Shown here: one piece after another, positions 36,508-48,997 of the stretch
How the letters are laid out: each line of letters begins with the position of its first letter
Numbering within the stretch: the first letter of the stretch is position 1
Assembly (NCBI RefSeq): GCF_046630445.1
Contig: NC_092339.1
Location: forward strand, 60,038,501-60,102,500
Origin: Rutidosis leptorrhynchoides
Taxonomy: Eukaryota > Streptophyta > Magnoliopsida > Asterales > Asteraceae
Direction: 5' to 3'
Length of the DNA stretch: 64,000 nt
Translations under genes and position numbers: made by a program
Notes under the pieces: generated by a model
The model's input: the letters and a program-made list of their open reading frames with translations, nothing else
Database searches by the model: none
Told to the model about the DNA's origin: nothing

Positions 36508-37848
36508 CTAGTAGGGATCCCATTCATAGCCGTATATGCTGTAGAATGCTTGAGCTGGGTCATATGTAGGGTACGGTGGTCTTTTCTGTATAGTCCGGGG
36601 AGGAAATACGGGCATTGGAGTAGGAATATAGTTTATATTTATGTGTGCACAATGACTTATGATTTGGTTTTGATGATACTGCCAATCTTGAAATGCTCGT
36701 TGTCTAGCCATTTCATACTCATGTTGAGCCATAAAAATTTACATTTCTATCATCTGATTCCCCCCTCCCGCATTACCTTGCTGTTGATCTCTTTCGATCT
36801 GTGGATGACTCCCTTGATATGGCTGTGCAACATTATTTCTTTTCAATAAAACCTTTGCACCAGCATATACCCGCATATCAATCTGATCACGAGGAAGGGG
36901 TACTTGTACTAACTCCCTTCCCCGAGTAATATCCACACCGAGGTATTCGACAATTAAAGTCACAAAAATACCACCTCCTATAATACTATTGTTTCGCATT
37001 CCCTTTATCATTTTCGACAAATAATAACCCACACAATAAGGAATATTTACAAAGCTCCGTGGGTCTCTGATACACATCAGATAAAATAAATCATTTTCAT
37101 TCACTTTATCTTTATTTCTACCCCTTTGTGTAATAGAGTTGGAAATGAATCTATGGATTACCCTAAGCTCAGCTCTATCTATATCAATATAAGAATATTG
37201 ACCTCCACGAAAATGATTATGGCTAGTCATTCTACTCCACAATTCATTCATATCAAAATCCTGATCAACCCTTCTACCATTACTTATTAACTGTCTACAA
37301 TCATTAGTTAATAGTTCTTCAGGCGTATAAATACACAAAGCTTCAGCCATATCTAATAAAGACATACGGTACATTATTCCCTCTAATAAAAATCTAATAA
37401 AACTTCTATCCGTTAAACTAGTTACTTCAATATTTAGTTCAATAGTACTTAATAACTCAACGCACCATTCCTTATATACAGGTCTACGTATAGTGAATAG
37501 CCTAATCCAATCATTGAAAGTAGAATTACTATACCTTTGTGTAAGTAATTCTCTTATTAACTCGGCCAATCCCACTGTTTCTAACGGTGCCCAATCTATT
37601 AACCTGGGTACTTCAACACTCTTGGGTTGTAGAATGTTTAAGTTCCGCTGGAATTTTAGATACTCTGTCCAAAATCTATCAAAAACTAAGTTCGGGTGTA
37701 GATTTGCTTCAACTGCTCGTGATAATGGAATAAAAGGGTGCAGTTGATTTTGTTTGTATCGTTCACTGAAATCTTGATCCTCGTCATCTTCATTATAAGT
37801 ATTAAAATTTTGTGGCGCGGATGAAGATTCACCTCGTTCATTCTGTAA
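36508..37848 (-). pseudogene. Athila-type downstream (env-position) ORF of E4
   Basis: Open from about 37848 to a TAA at 36739-36741, about 370 codons with no ATG at its start. The same frame continues for 74 more codons (MAQHEYEMARQRAFQDW...) to 36508. Recognisable phrases are FDRFWTEYLKF, VPRLIDWAPLETVGL, the block around FTIRRPVYKEWCVELL, and YCVGYYLSKM. From memory this resembles the ATHILA ORF-1/plant transposon protein family found in Athila elements; I cannot confirm it here. The frame opens next to a good 3' splice site (TTTAATATGTCTTACAG), so it may be expressed from a spliced RNA, as proposed for env-like ORFs of Athila. It has a Gln/Asn-rich tail. The TAA is probably a mutation. 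Confidence 0.65.
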
Positions 37849-39642
37849 GACATATTAAACAAAAAGAAATTTGTGCATCAAAAAATGCATTGGTGTTAGA
37901 AAAATAACAAATAAAAATAACTAAAATGACATGTTTAATTAGAATCAAATTTATACACATTTTCATATTTTTATCAATTCTATACTTTTTCAAATAAACA
38001 AATATGAGAATGTATACAATGTTCATAAGTATGTAACTTCTAAAACATGTCAAAAAGAATCATTATAACAATTAAACGAGTTCCAATTGGTATTCATATC
38101 AAATTAATCAAGTTCATTCAATTTTTGACTTAAAAAGTCAACAAATTGGCTCAAAAATCATGTTTGTAATCAAAGTTTGGATTAATTAACACCTCAAACA
38201 TGTTACACTACTTAATTTAGCATCAATTCATAACAAAAATTGGCCATAACTCGTTTATATAAAAAAGCTCCAATTTTACTCAAGAACACAAATCCTAGAT
38301 TTCTAAATTTTTTTGATTTCTAAATTTTTTGAAGTTTTTGGCTTCAAATCATGTTCAATAGTATCAATCTAGGTTATACAACTATAATACACAAGCAATT
38401 TAACTATAATCAAGCTAGAAATCATCAAATTCAAATTAGGTAAAAAATCTATCAAGAACACTACAAATTCGAAATTAAAGGGTGTTTGGATGTAGGAATT
38501 ACCATTCTTCTTGAAAGGGTTCTTGGTAGGAATCTCCACATCGTTATATAGCAACAAATTTGATGAAAAATGGAGTAAAATTGCGATTTTGGGGTGTTTT
38601 TTCGTGGGTTTTTCGCAGAAATTTTGTGGTGTGTGTGTGAAGAAACTGGTCTGTCGACCAGTTTATCATTTCTGAATTTTTGTAACTCCTCGATCTCGAA
38701 GGCGTTTGCCCTTACAGCTCCGCGATCTCGAAGTAGTTTTTTTTTTAAATAAAAATCTTAACTCATAAAACAAATATTAATTAATTTTTTTAAAAATTTG
38801 TTTCTTTTAAGAATTATGGTGTTTCGGATCGTTGTCCTAGTCCGTCTCTCGACAAAATTTTAAAATTTGTTACTTTTAAGCGTCGTTTTAAAAGCAAATA
38901 TTTTTTTGGATTTTTTTAATGTTTTTGGCATACTTTAACTCAAATAAGATTTAAAAATAATGATAACAAAATTTCTCGTCCCTCCCTCGGGTAAAGCAAT
39001 TTCGGTTCAACGACCTAGTTTTCAACTCACGACGAATTTTAAATATCAAAATTTTAACTTAATGAAATAAAGTAAATTTTTGTTTTTAAATTCACACCAA
39101 ACTTAAATTTAAAATGCATAAAATTTCATATTAATATTATTAATATTTTTGTACATTAATTTTACAAACTTATATTAAAAATATTAATTTTTAAAATACT
39201 TAAAAACTTAAATATATTGATTTTAAAAGGTTTAAAATATCAATTTAATATTTATATATTAATTTTAAAAATAAGGTAAAAATTAAAATGAAAAATCTTT
39301 TTGGTCTTTTATCCCACTTTAATCAATCAAATATTATCAAAAATATACGTCCCTCTTTTCGGTAAAGTAATTTCGGTTCCATAACCTAGTTTTACTCCTG
39401 ACGAATTTCTAAAATATTTTGGGTTGATTGATTAAAGATATTTATACCTTAAGAATAAACGGTAAATTTCGCAGTGATGTAATAAATTTTTGTATGATAC
39501 CAATAATTTCGGTTACGCATACCTAATTTTATTGAATACCAATTTAATACTTTATAGTGAACGATTCAGCGTTTATTATCAAAAAGTTAAAAACAATAAA
39601 ATAAAATAAAAACTGTACATACTTACCTATTAGATAGAATTC
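37849..39642 (-). mobile_element. E4 spacer between zinc-knuckle ORF and downstream ORF
   Basis: About 1.8 kb, non-coding in sense, ending at the candidate splice acceptor. It contains a hairpin AAACTGGTC-TGTC-GACCAGTTT (38643-38664) and two CTCCGCGATCTCGAAG-type sites (38686-38701, 38718-38733). Confidence 0.6.
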
Positions 39643-40059
39643 TCAGAGACCTGCTTTAGCCGACTCATAGGAGAGTCGTGTGATTTGGTTTTCCATAGCT
39701 ACGTAAGCGTAACCTCGATTATGAAATATCTTTTCTTCTAAACATATAAACGGTCCTTCTCTGCATAAAGTAACAAATTCGGTATTTGAATATGTTTGAT
39801 TGTTTGAACATTTACCTTCGTGTGACCATTTTCCGCATTTATAACATCTTTTAAGATGTCGTGCTCTTCTTTTTGTTGCGGATTTTGATTTTCCTTTACC
39901 AAAATGTATCTTATGATGATCTTTCTTAAGTTCTTTTCTTACTCCATCCATTTTGCCTCTTACGAATGAGACCAGTTCACTCGGGAAGATGTCATTATTA
40001 CGTTTAGTAATCATAGCGTGTAGTAGTAGACCATGGTTCAGATCAAAGGAATTCGTCAT
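39643..40059 (-). CDS. small basic zinc-knuckle ORF downstream of E4 integrase
   Basis: 138 aa starting MTNSFDLNHG. A basic stretch (KKDHHKIHFGKGKSKSATKRRARHLKR) precedes a Cys/His motif CYKCGKWSHEGKC, spaced CX2CX4HX3C, one residue short of a classic retroviral knuckle. The end is EEKIFHNRGYAYVAMENQ. It lies about 170 bp beyond the integrase and is intact. I do not know its function; a nucleic-acid binding accessory protein is a fair guess. Confidence 0.5.
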   Translation of the reverse strand: MTNSFDLNHGLLLHAMITKRNNDIFPSELVSFVRGKMDGVRKELKKDHHKIHFGKGKSKSATKRRARHLKRCYKCGKWSHEGKCSNNQTYSNTEFVTLCREGPFICLEEKIFHNRGYAYVAMENQITRLSYESAKAGL

Positions 40060-40230
40060 CTCGTAAAACCTAAAAAAAATAAAAATTCAGAATGGAGGGA
40101 GATGACTAGTTCTTTAGGGTCTGTTATGGAAAGACCATTCGGATTCCATTCTCGAGAACTACCCGAAAACAGAATATCTAACTCTAACAGAAATATATAT
40201 TATCCTAAAAAGATTCGAACCTTCTCACAC

Positions 40231-41400
40231 TTAGTTAGCTGTGGTGTTGAAATTGTGATTAACTTCATCTTCAACTTCCATTGGATTATCTATGTAATGT
40301 TTAACTCTGTGACCATTAACCTTAAATTCAATCCCATTTGAATTTATCAACTCTATTGTTCCATATGGGAAAACTTTTTTGACTATAAATGGTCCAGACC
40401 ATCTAGATTTCAATTTTCCAGGAAATAACTTGAATCGTGAATTGAAAAGAAGAACTCTGTCTCCTTCTTTAAATTCTTTTGAACTTCTGATTCTTTTGTC
40501 ATGCCATTTCTTCGTTCTTTCCTTATAGATTAAGGAATTTTCATATGCTTCATGTGTTAATTCTTCTAATTCGTTTAGCTGACTTAACCGTAGACGTCTG
40601 GCTTCATGTAAATCAAGATTACATGTCCTCAAAGCCCAAAATACTTTGTGCTCAATTTCTACTGGAAGATGACATGCTTTTCCGTAAACGAGTCTGAAAG
40701 GTGTAGTTCCAATTGGAGTTTTGTAGGCTGTTCTAAAAGCCCAGAGTGCATCCTCCAATTTCATGGACCATTCCTTCGGATTTGATCCTACGATTTTCTC
40801 TAGAATACGTTTTAATGCTCGGTTGGTATTTTCAACTTGTCCATTTGTTTGTGGATGATAAGCGGTTGAGATTTTATGAGTTACTCCATATCTTTTAAGA
40901 ACTTTTTCAAGTTGATTATTATAAAAATGAGTACCCCAATCACTTATTAAAGCTTTCGGTGTTCCGAACCTTGCAAAAAGACGTTTTAAGAAGTTGACTA
41001 CAACTCGCGCATCGTTAATTGGGAGAGCTTGTGCTTCCGCCCATTTAGATACATAATCAATAGCAACGAGAATGTAGAGATTATTATGAGATTTTGGAAA
41101 TGGACCCATAAAGTCAATACCCCAAACGTCAAATACTTCACATACTTGAATGACATTTTGTGACATTTCATCACGTTGACTTATTTTTCCGGCCCTTTGA
41201 CAAGCATCGCAGGATTTACAAAGAAGGTGTGCGTCTTTGAAAATTGTAGGCCAATAGAATCCAGCATCGTAAACTTTTCTTGCTGTAAGTTGAGGCCCAT
41301 AATGCCCTCATGTTGGTCCTGTGTGACAATGATTTAAGATTTGACTAGCTTCATCTCTGAATACACATCGGCGTATTATTCCATCGGACAACTTTTAAAC
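40231..41400 (-). pseudogene. E4 integrase
   Basis: The open part (40231-41166, 311 codons) holds the catalytic core, with Asp in WGIDFMGPF (residue 18 of this stretch), Asp in LISDWGTHF (76) and Glu in NGQVENTNR (112): D-D-X35-E intact. SDW replaces the usual SDR/SDN. The zinc-binding HHCC domain lies upstream (41167-41400): His in NHCHTGPT and GHYG, Cys in LLCKSCDAC, broken by a TGA within GPT-GHYG. A frameshift is likely near 41390. C-terminal part: [20 protein letters not shown]. Confidence 0.85.
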
Positions 41401-41660
41401 AAATGTGGATCTTCCCAGAAATAGTGTTTTATATCACTAAAGAATTTCTTTCGTTTTTGGTACGACAACACTTTTTCAAGGAATCCACATACTAAGTAAT
41501 TTGCATAGTCTGTAAATCATGGAATTTCATTATAATCGATCTTCAAAAGATATTCATCAGGAAAGTTATCTTGTATGGCCGATTCATTTAGAACTTCTAA
41601 TTCAGGATTTTCAAGACGAGAAAGATGATCAGCGGCGAGTTTTTCTGCTCCCTTTTTGTC

Positions 41661-41962
41661 TCAGATTTCAATATCGAATTCTTGTAGGAGTAAGATCCAA
41701 TGGATTAATCGTGGTTTGGTATCTTGTTTTGAAAATAGGTATCTAAGAGCAGAATGGTCGGTATAGACCACCGTTTTAGCTATAACAAGATATGAACGAA
41801 ATTTATCAAAAGCAAAAACAATAGCAAGGAGTTCTTTTTCAGTAGTTATGTAATTTGTTTGTGCTCCTTGTAACGTCTTACTAGCGTAATAAATAGGTTG
41901 AAATCGTTTTTCAATCCTTTGTCCTAAAACGGCTCCCATTGCAAAATCACTTGCATCGCACA
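41661..41962 (-). pseudogene. E4 RNase H fragment
   Basis: Begins at the E5 insertion point with [14 protein letters not shown], the first catalytic Asp motif of gypsy RNase H, then [24 protein letters not shown] and [11 protein letters not shown]. It ends at a stop; the frame then continues with ADHLSRLENPE-like residues. It is the direct continuation of the RT domain at 55075. Confidence 0.9.
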
Positions 41963-44900
41963 TGAAATGTCCCGTTCTTATTGATTAAAAACGTTCTATA
42001 TTAATTGATTTCGTTGCGAGGTTTTGACCTCTATATGAGACGTTTTTCAAAGACTGCATTCATTTTAAAACAAACCATAACCTTTATTTCATCAATAAAG
42101 GTTTAAAAAGCTTTACGTAGATTATCAAATAATGATAATCTAAAATATCCTGTTTACACACGACCATTACATAATGGTTTACAATACAAATATGTTACAA
42201 CAAAATAAATTTCTTGAATGCAGTTTTTACACAATATCATACAAGCATGGACTCCAAATCTCGTCCTTATTTAAGTATGCGACAGCAGAAGCTCTTAATA
42301 ATTACCTGAGAATAAACATGCTTAAAACGTCAACAAAAATGTTGGTGAGTTATAGGTTTAACCTATATATATCAAATCATAATAATAGACCACAAGATTT
42401 CATATTTCAATACACATCCCATACATAGAGATAAAAATCATTCATATGGTGAACACCTGGTAACCGACATTAACAAGATGCATATATAAGAATATCCCCA
42501 TCATTCCGGGACACCCTTCGGATATGATATAAATTTCGAAGTACTAAAGCATCCGGTACTTTGGATGGGGCTTGTTGGGCCCGATAGATCTATCTTTAGG
42601 ATTCGCGTCAATTAGGGTGTCTGTTCCCTAATTCTTAGATTACCAGACTTAATAAAAAGGGGCATATTCGATTTCGATAATTCAACCATAGAATGTAGTT
42701 TCACGTACTTGTGTCTATTTTGTAAATCATTTATAAAACCTGCATGTATTCTCATCCCAAAAATATTAGATTTTAAAAGTGGGACTATAACTCACTTTCA
42801 CAGATTTTTACTTCGTCGGGAAGTAAGACTTGGCCACTGGTTGATTCACGAACCTATAACAATATATACATATATATCAAAGTATGTTCAAAATATATTT
42901 ACAACACTTTTAATATATTTTGATGTTTTAAGTTTATTAAGTCAGCTGTCCTCGTTAATAACCTACAACTAGTTGTCCACAGTTAGATGTACAGAAATAA
43001 ATCGATAAATATTATCTTGAATCAATCCACGACCCAGTGTATACGTATCTCAGTATTGATCACAACTCAAACTATATATATTTTGGAATCAACCTCAACC
43101 CTGTATAGCTAACTCCAACATTCACATATAGAGTGTCTATGGTTGTTCCGAAATATATATAGATGTGTCGACATGATAGGTCGAAACATTGTATACGTGT
43201 CTATGGTATCTCAAGATTACATAATATACAATACAAGTTGATTAAGTTATGGTTGGAATAGATTTGTTACCAATTTTCACGTAGCTAAAATGAGAAAAAT
43301 TATCCAATCTTGTTTTACCCATAACTTCTTCATTTTAAATCCGTTTTGAGTGAATCAAATTGCTATGGTTTCATATTGAACTCTATTTTATGAATCTAAA
43401 CAGAAAAAGTATAGGTTTATAGTCGGAAAAATAAGTTACAAGTCGTTTTTGTAAAGGTAGTCATTTCAGTCGAAAGAACGACGTCTAGATGACCATTTTA
43501 GAAAACATACTTCCACTTTGAGTTTAACCATAATTTTTGGATATAGTTTCATGTTCATAATAAAAATCATTTTCTCAGAATAACAACTTTTAAATCAAAG
43601 TTTATCATAGTTTTTAATTAACTAACCCAAAACAGCCCGCGGTGTTACTACGACGGCGTAAATCCGATTTTACGGTGTTTTTCGTGTTTCCAGGTTTTAA
43701 ATCATTAAGTTAGCATATCATATAGATATAGAACATGTGTTTAGTTGATTTTAAAAGTCAAGTTAGAAGGATTAACTTTTGTTTGCGAACAAGTTTAGAA
43801 TTAACTAAACTATGTTCTAGTGATTACAAGTTTAAACCTTCGAATAAGATAGTTTTATATGTATGAATCGAATGATGTTATGAACATCATTACTACCTTA
43901 AGTTCCTTGGATAAACCTACTGGAAGAGAGAAAAATGGATCTAGCTTCAATGGATCCTTGGATGGCTCGAAGTTCTTGAAGCAAAATCATGACACGAAAA
44001 CAAGTTCAAGTAAGATCATCACTTGAAATAAGATTGTTATAGTTATAGAAATTGAACCAAAGTTTGAATATGATTATTACCTTGTATTAGAATGATAACC
44101 TACTGTAAGAAACAAAGATTTCTTGAGGTTGGATGATCACCTTACAAGATTGGAAGTGAGCTAGCAAACTTGAAAGTATTCTTGATTTTATGAAACTAGA
44201 ACTTTTGGAATTTATGAAGAACACTTAGAACTTGAAGATAGAACTTGAGAGAGATCAATTAGATGAAGAAAATTGAAGAATGAAAGTGTTTGTAGGTGTT
44301 TTTGGTCGTTGGTGTATGGATTAGATATAAAGGATATGTAATTTTGTTTTCATGTAAATAAGTCATGAATGATTACTCATATTTTTGTAATTTTATGAGA
44401 TATTTCATGCTAGTTGCCAAATGATGGTTCCCACATGTGTTAGGTGACTCACATGGGCTGCTAAGAGCTGATCATTGGAGTGTATATACCAATAGTACAT
44501 ACATCTAAAAGCTGTGTATTGTACGAGTACGAATACGGGTGCATACGAGTAGAATTGTTGATGAAACTGAACGAGGATGTAATTGTAAGGATTTTTGTTA
44601 AGTAGAAGTATTTTGATAAGTGTCTTGAAGTCTTTCAAAAGTGTATGAATACATATTAAAACACTACATGTATATACATTTTAACTGAGTCGTTAAGTCA
44701 TCGTTAGTCGTTACATGTAAATGTTGTTTTGAAACCTTTAGGTTAACGATCTTGTTAAATGTTGTTAACCCAATGTTTATAATATCAAAAGAGATTTTAA
44801 ATTATTATATTATCATGATATTATGATGTACGAATATCTCTTAATATGATATATATACATTAAATGTCGTTACAACGATAATCGTTACATATATGTCTCG

Positions 44901-45212
44901 TTTCAAAATCATTAAGTTAGTAGTCTTGTTTTTACATATGTAGTTCATTGTTAATATAATTAATGATATGTTTACTTATCATAATATCATGTTAACTATA
45001 TATATAACCATATATATGTCATCATATAGTTTTTACAAGTTTTAACGTTCGTGAATCACCGGTCAACTTGGGTGGTCAATTGTCTATATGAAACCTATTT
45101 CAATTAATCAAGTCTTAACAAGTTTGATTGCTTAACATGTTGGAAACATTTAATCATGTAAATATCAATCTCAATTAATATATATAAACATGGAAAAGTT
45201 CGGGTCACTACA
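41963..45212 (-). mobile_element. E5 3' LTR
   Basis: 3250 bp. It contains the hairpin CAACA-AAAA-TGTTG (42331-42344), the block CCCGATAGATCTATC (42580), and a TATA-like TTTATATC in sense near 44322-44330 followed by a C/T-rich start region. Confidence 0.97.
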
Positions 45213-45213
45213 G

Positions 45214-45227
45214 TACCTACCCGTTAA
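45214..45227 (-). promoter_or_regulatory. E5 polypurine tract region
   Basis: Sense TTAACGGGTAGGTA one base from the 3' LTR, identical to the E2 PPT. The following TTTCGGGACGAAATTT-type palindrome is also shared with E2. Confidence 0.75.
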
Positions 45228-45247
45228 ATAAATTTCGTCCCGAAATT

Positions 45248-46420
45248 TTAAGCTGTTGAAGGTGTTGACGAATCTTCTGGAAATAGATGCGGGTATTTCT
45301 TCTTCATCTGATCTTCACGCTCCCAGGTGAACTCGGGTCCTCTACGAGCATTCCATCGAACCTTAACAATTGGTATCTTGTTTTGCTTAAGTCTTTTAAC
45401 CTCACGATCCATTATTTCGACGGGTTCTTCGATGAATTGAAGTTTTTCGTTGATTTGGATTTCATCTAACGGAATAGTGAGATCTTCTTTAGCAAAACAT
45501 TTCTTCAAATTCGAGACGTGGAAAGTGTTATGTACAGCCGCGAGTTGTTGAGGTAACTCAAGTCGGTAAGCTACTGGTCCGACACGATCAATAATCTTGA
45601 ATGGTCCAATATACCTTGGATTTAATTTCCCTCGTTTACCAAATCGAACAACGCCTTTCCAAGGTGCAACTTTAAGCATGACCATCTCTCCAATTTCAAA
45701 TTCTATATCTTTTCTTTTAATGTCAGCGTAGCTCTTTTGTCGACTTTGGGCGGTTTTCAACCGTTGTTGAATTTGGATGATCTTCTCGGTAGTTTCTTGT
45801 ATAATCTCCGGACCCGTAATCTGTCTATCCCTCACTTCACTCCAACAAATCGGAGACCTGCACTTTCTACCATAAAGTGCTTCAAACGGCGCCATCTCAA
45901 TGCTTGAATGGTAGCTGTTGTTGTAGGAAAATTCTGCTAACGGTAGATGTCGATCCCAACTGTTTCCGAAATCAATAACACATGCTCGTAGCATGTCTTC
46001 AAGCGTTTGTATCGTCCTTTCGCTCTGCCCATCAGTTTGTGGATGGTAGGCAGTACTCATGTCTAGACGAGTTCCTAATGCTTGCTGTAATGTCTGCCAG
46101 AATCTTGAAATAAATCTGCCATCCCTATCAGAGATAATAGAGATTGGTATTCCATGTCTGGAGATGACTTCCTTCAAATACAGTCGTGCTAACTTCTCCA
46201 TCTTGTCATCTTCTCTTATTGGCAAGAAGTGTGCTGATTTGGTGAGACGGTCAACTATTACCCAAATAGTATCAAAACCACTTGCAGTCCTTGGCAATTT
46301 AGTGATGAAATCCATGGTAATGTTTTCCCATTTCCATTCCGGGATTTCGGGTTGTTGAAGTAGACCTGATGGTTTCTGATGCTCAGCTTTGACCTTAGAA
46401 CACGTCAAACATTCTCCTAC
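45248..46420 (-). CDS. E5 integrase with C-terminal chromodomain-like region
   Basis: Continues the gag-pol frame after a single TAG (46421-46423). From the first Met (46408) it is 386 aa. It starts with the CC half of the HHCC zinc motif (ECLTCSKVK). The catalytic core has Asp 33 ([10 protein letters not shown]), Asp 94 (IISDRDGRF) and Glu 130 (TDGQSERT), with D-E spacing exactly X35. Then come [19 protein letters not shown] and [14 protein letters not shown]. The C-terminus at about 325-380 ([30 protein letters not shown]) looks like the chromodomain of Tekay-type chromoviruses, thought to guide insertion into heterochromatin. All catalytic residues are present. Confidence 0.9.
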   Translation of the reverse strand, partial: VGECLTCSKVKAEHQKPSGLLQQPEIPEWKWENITMDFITKLPRTASGFDTIWVIVDRLTKSAHFLPIREDDKMEKLARLYLKEVISRHGIPISIISDRDGRFISRFWQTLQQALGTRLDMSTAYHPQTDGQSERTIQTLEDMLRACVIDFGNSWDRHLPLAEFSYNNSYHSSIEMAPFEALYGRKCRSPICWSEVRDRQITGPEIIQETTEKIIQIQQRLKTAQSRQKSYADIKRKDIEFEIGEMVMLKVAPWKGVVRFGKRGKLNPRYIGPFKIIDRVGPVAYRLELPQQLAAVHNTFHVSNLKKCFAKEDLTIPLDEIQINEKLQFIEEPVEIMDREVKRLKQNKIPIVKVRWNARRGPEFTWEREDQMKKKYPHLFPEDSSTPSTA

Positions 46421-48963
46421 CTATTTAGCAACATCGGCTTTCATACCCGGCCACCAAAAATGTTTCTTGAGATCCTTGTACATCTTCCCCGTTCCAGGAT
46501 GTATTGAGTATCTGGTTTTATGAGCTTCTCTAAGTACCATTTCTCTCATATCTCCAAATTTTGGTACCCAAATCTTTTCAGCCCTATACCGGGTTCCGTC
46601 TTCCCGAATATTAAGATGCTTCTCCGATCCTTTGGGTATTTCATCCTTTAAATTTCCTTCTTTTAAAACTCCTTGTTGCGCTTCCTTTATTTGAGTAGTA
46701 ATGTTATTATGAATCATTATATTCATAGATTTTACTCGAATGGGTTCTATGTCCTTCCTGCTCAAGGCATCGGCTACCACATTTGCCTTCCCCGGGTGGT
46801 AACGAATCTCAAAGTCGTAATCATTCAATAATTCAATCCACCTACGCTGCCTCATATTCAGTTGTTTCTGATTAAATATGTGTTGAAGACTTTTGTGGTC
46901 GGTATATATAATACTTTTGACCCCATATAAGTAGTGCCTCCAAGTCTTTAATGCAAAAACAACCGCGCCTAATTCCAAATCATGCGTCGTATAATTTTGT
47001 TCGTGAATCTTCAATTGTCTAGACGCATAAGCAATCACCTTCGTTCGTTGCATTAATACACAACCGAGACCTTGCTTTGATGCATCACAATAAATCACAA
47101 AATCATCATTCCCTTCAGGCAATGACAATATAGGTGCCGTAGTTAGCTTTTTCTTCAATAACTGAAACGCTTTCTCTTGTTCATCATTCCATTCAAATTT
47201 CTTCCCTTTATGCGTTAATGCAGTCAAGGGTTTTGCTATTCTGGAAAAGTCTTGGATGAACCTTTTGTAGTAACCAGCTAGTCCTAAAAACTGGCGTATG
47301 TGTTTCGGAGTTTTCGGGGTTTCCCACTTTTCAACAGTTTCTATCTTTGCCGGATCCACCTTAATACCTTCTTTGTTCACTATGTGACCGAGGAATTGAA
47401 CTTCTTCCAACCAAAATGCACACTTTGAAAACTTAGCGTACAATTCTTCCTTCCTCAATACTTCTAACACCTTTCTCAAATGTTCACCGTGTTCTTGGTC
47501 ATTCTTTGAGTAAATAAGTATGTCATCAATGAAAACAATGACAAACTTGTCAAGGTATGGTCCACACACTCGGTTCATAAGGTCCATGAACACAGCTGGT
47601 GCATTAGTTAAACCAAACGGCATGACCATAAACTCGTAATGACCGTAACGTGTTCTGAAAGCAGTCTTTGGAATATCATCTTCTTTCACCCGCATTTGAT
47701 GATACCCGGAACGTAAGTCAATCTTTGAATAAACAGACGAGCCTTGTAGTTGATCAAATAAGTCATCGATTCTCGGTAGTGGGTAGCGGTTCTTGATGGT
47801 AAGTTTGTTCAACTCTCGGTAGTCGATACACAACCTGAATGTACCATCTTTCTTCTTGACAAACAAAACAGGAGCTCCCCACGGTGATGTGCTTGGTCGA
47901 ATGAAACCACGCTCTAAAAGTTCTTGTAATTGGCTTTGTAGTTCTTTCATCTCGCTGGGTGCGAGTCTGTAAGGAGCACGAGCTATTGGTGCAGCTCCTG
48001 GTACAAGATCTATTTGAAATTCAACGGATCGATGTGGGGGTAATCCCGGTAATTCCTTTGGAAATACATCAGGAAATTCTTTTGCGACGGGAACATCATT
48101 GATGCTCTTTTCTTCAGTTTGTACTTTCTCGACGTGTGCTAGAACAGCATAGCAACCTTTTCTTATTAGTTTTTGTGCCTTCAAATTACTAATAAGATGT
48201 AGCTTCGTGTTGCCCTTTTCTCCGTACACCATTAAGGGTTTTCCTTTTTCTCGTATAATGCGAATTGCATTTTTGTAACAAACGATCTCCGCTTTCACTT
48301 CTTTCAACCAGTCCATACCGATTATCACATCAAAACTCCCTAACTCTACTGGTATCAAATCAATCTTAAATGTTTCGCTAACCAGTTTAATTTCTCGATT
48401 CCGACATATATTATCTGCTGAAATTAATTTACCATTTGCTAATTCGAGTAAAAATTTACTATCCAAAGGCGTCAATGGACAACTTAATTTAGCACAAAAA
48501 TCTCTACTCATATAGCTTCTATCCGCACCCGAATCAAATAAAACGTAAGCAGATTTATTGTCAATAAGAAACGTACCCGTAACAAGCTCCGGGTCTTCCT
48601 GTGCCTCTGCCGCATTAATATTGAAAACTCTTCCACGGCCTTGTCCATTCGTGTTCTCCTGGTTCGGGCAATTTCTAATAATGTGGCCCGGTTTTCCACA
48701 TTTATAACAAACTACATTGGCATAACTTGCTCCGACACTACTTGCTCCGCCATTACTCGTTCCGACACTATTTGTTCCTTTCGTTCTATTAACCCCTGGT
48801 CCGTAGACCTCACACTTCGCCGCGCTATGACCATTTCTTTTACACTTGTTGCAAAATTTGGTGCAGAACCCCGAGTGATTCTTTTCACACCTTTGGCATA
48901 GCTGCTTCTGATTGTTGTTGTTGTTGCGGTTATTATTGTTGTTGGGATGATTGTTGTAGTTGC

Positions 48964-48997
<34 letters not shown>

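Noticed and set aside
42174..42972. ORFs of 84, 87 and 77 codons present in both E5 LTRs (also 44405-44638 and the copies at 52031-54495)
   Set aside because: Identical because the LTRs are identical; no domain, codon signal or initiation context supports them.
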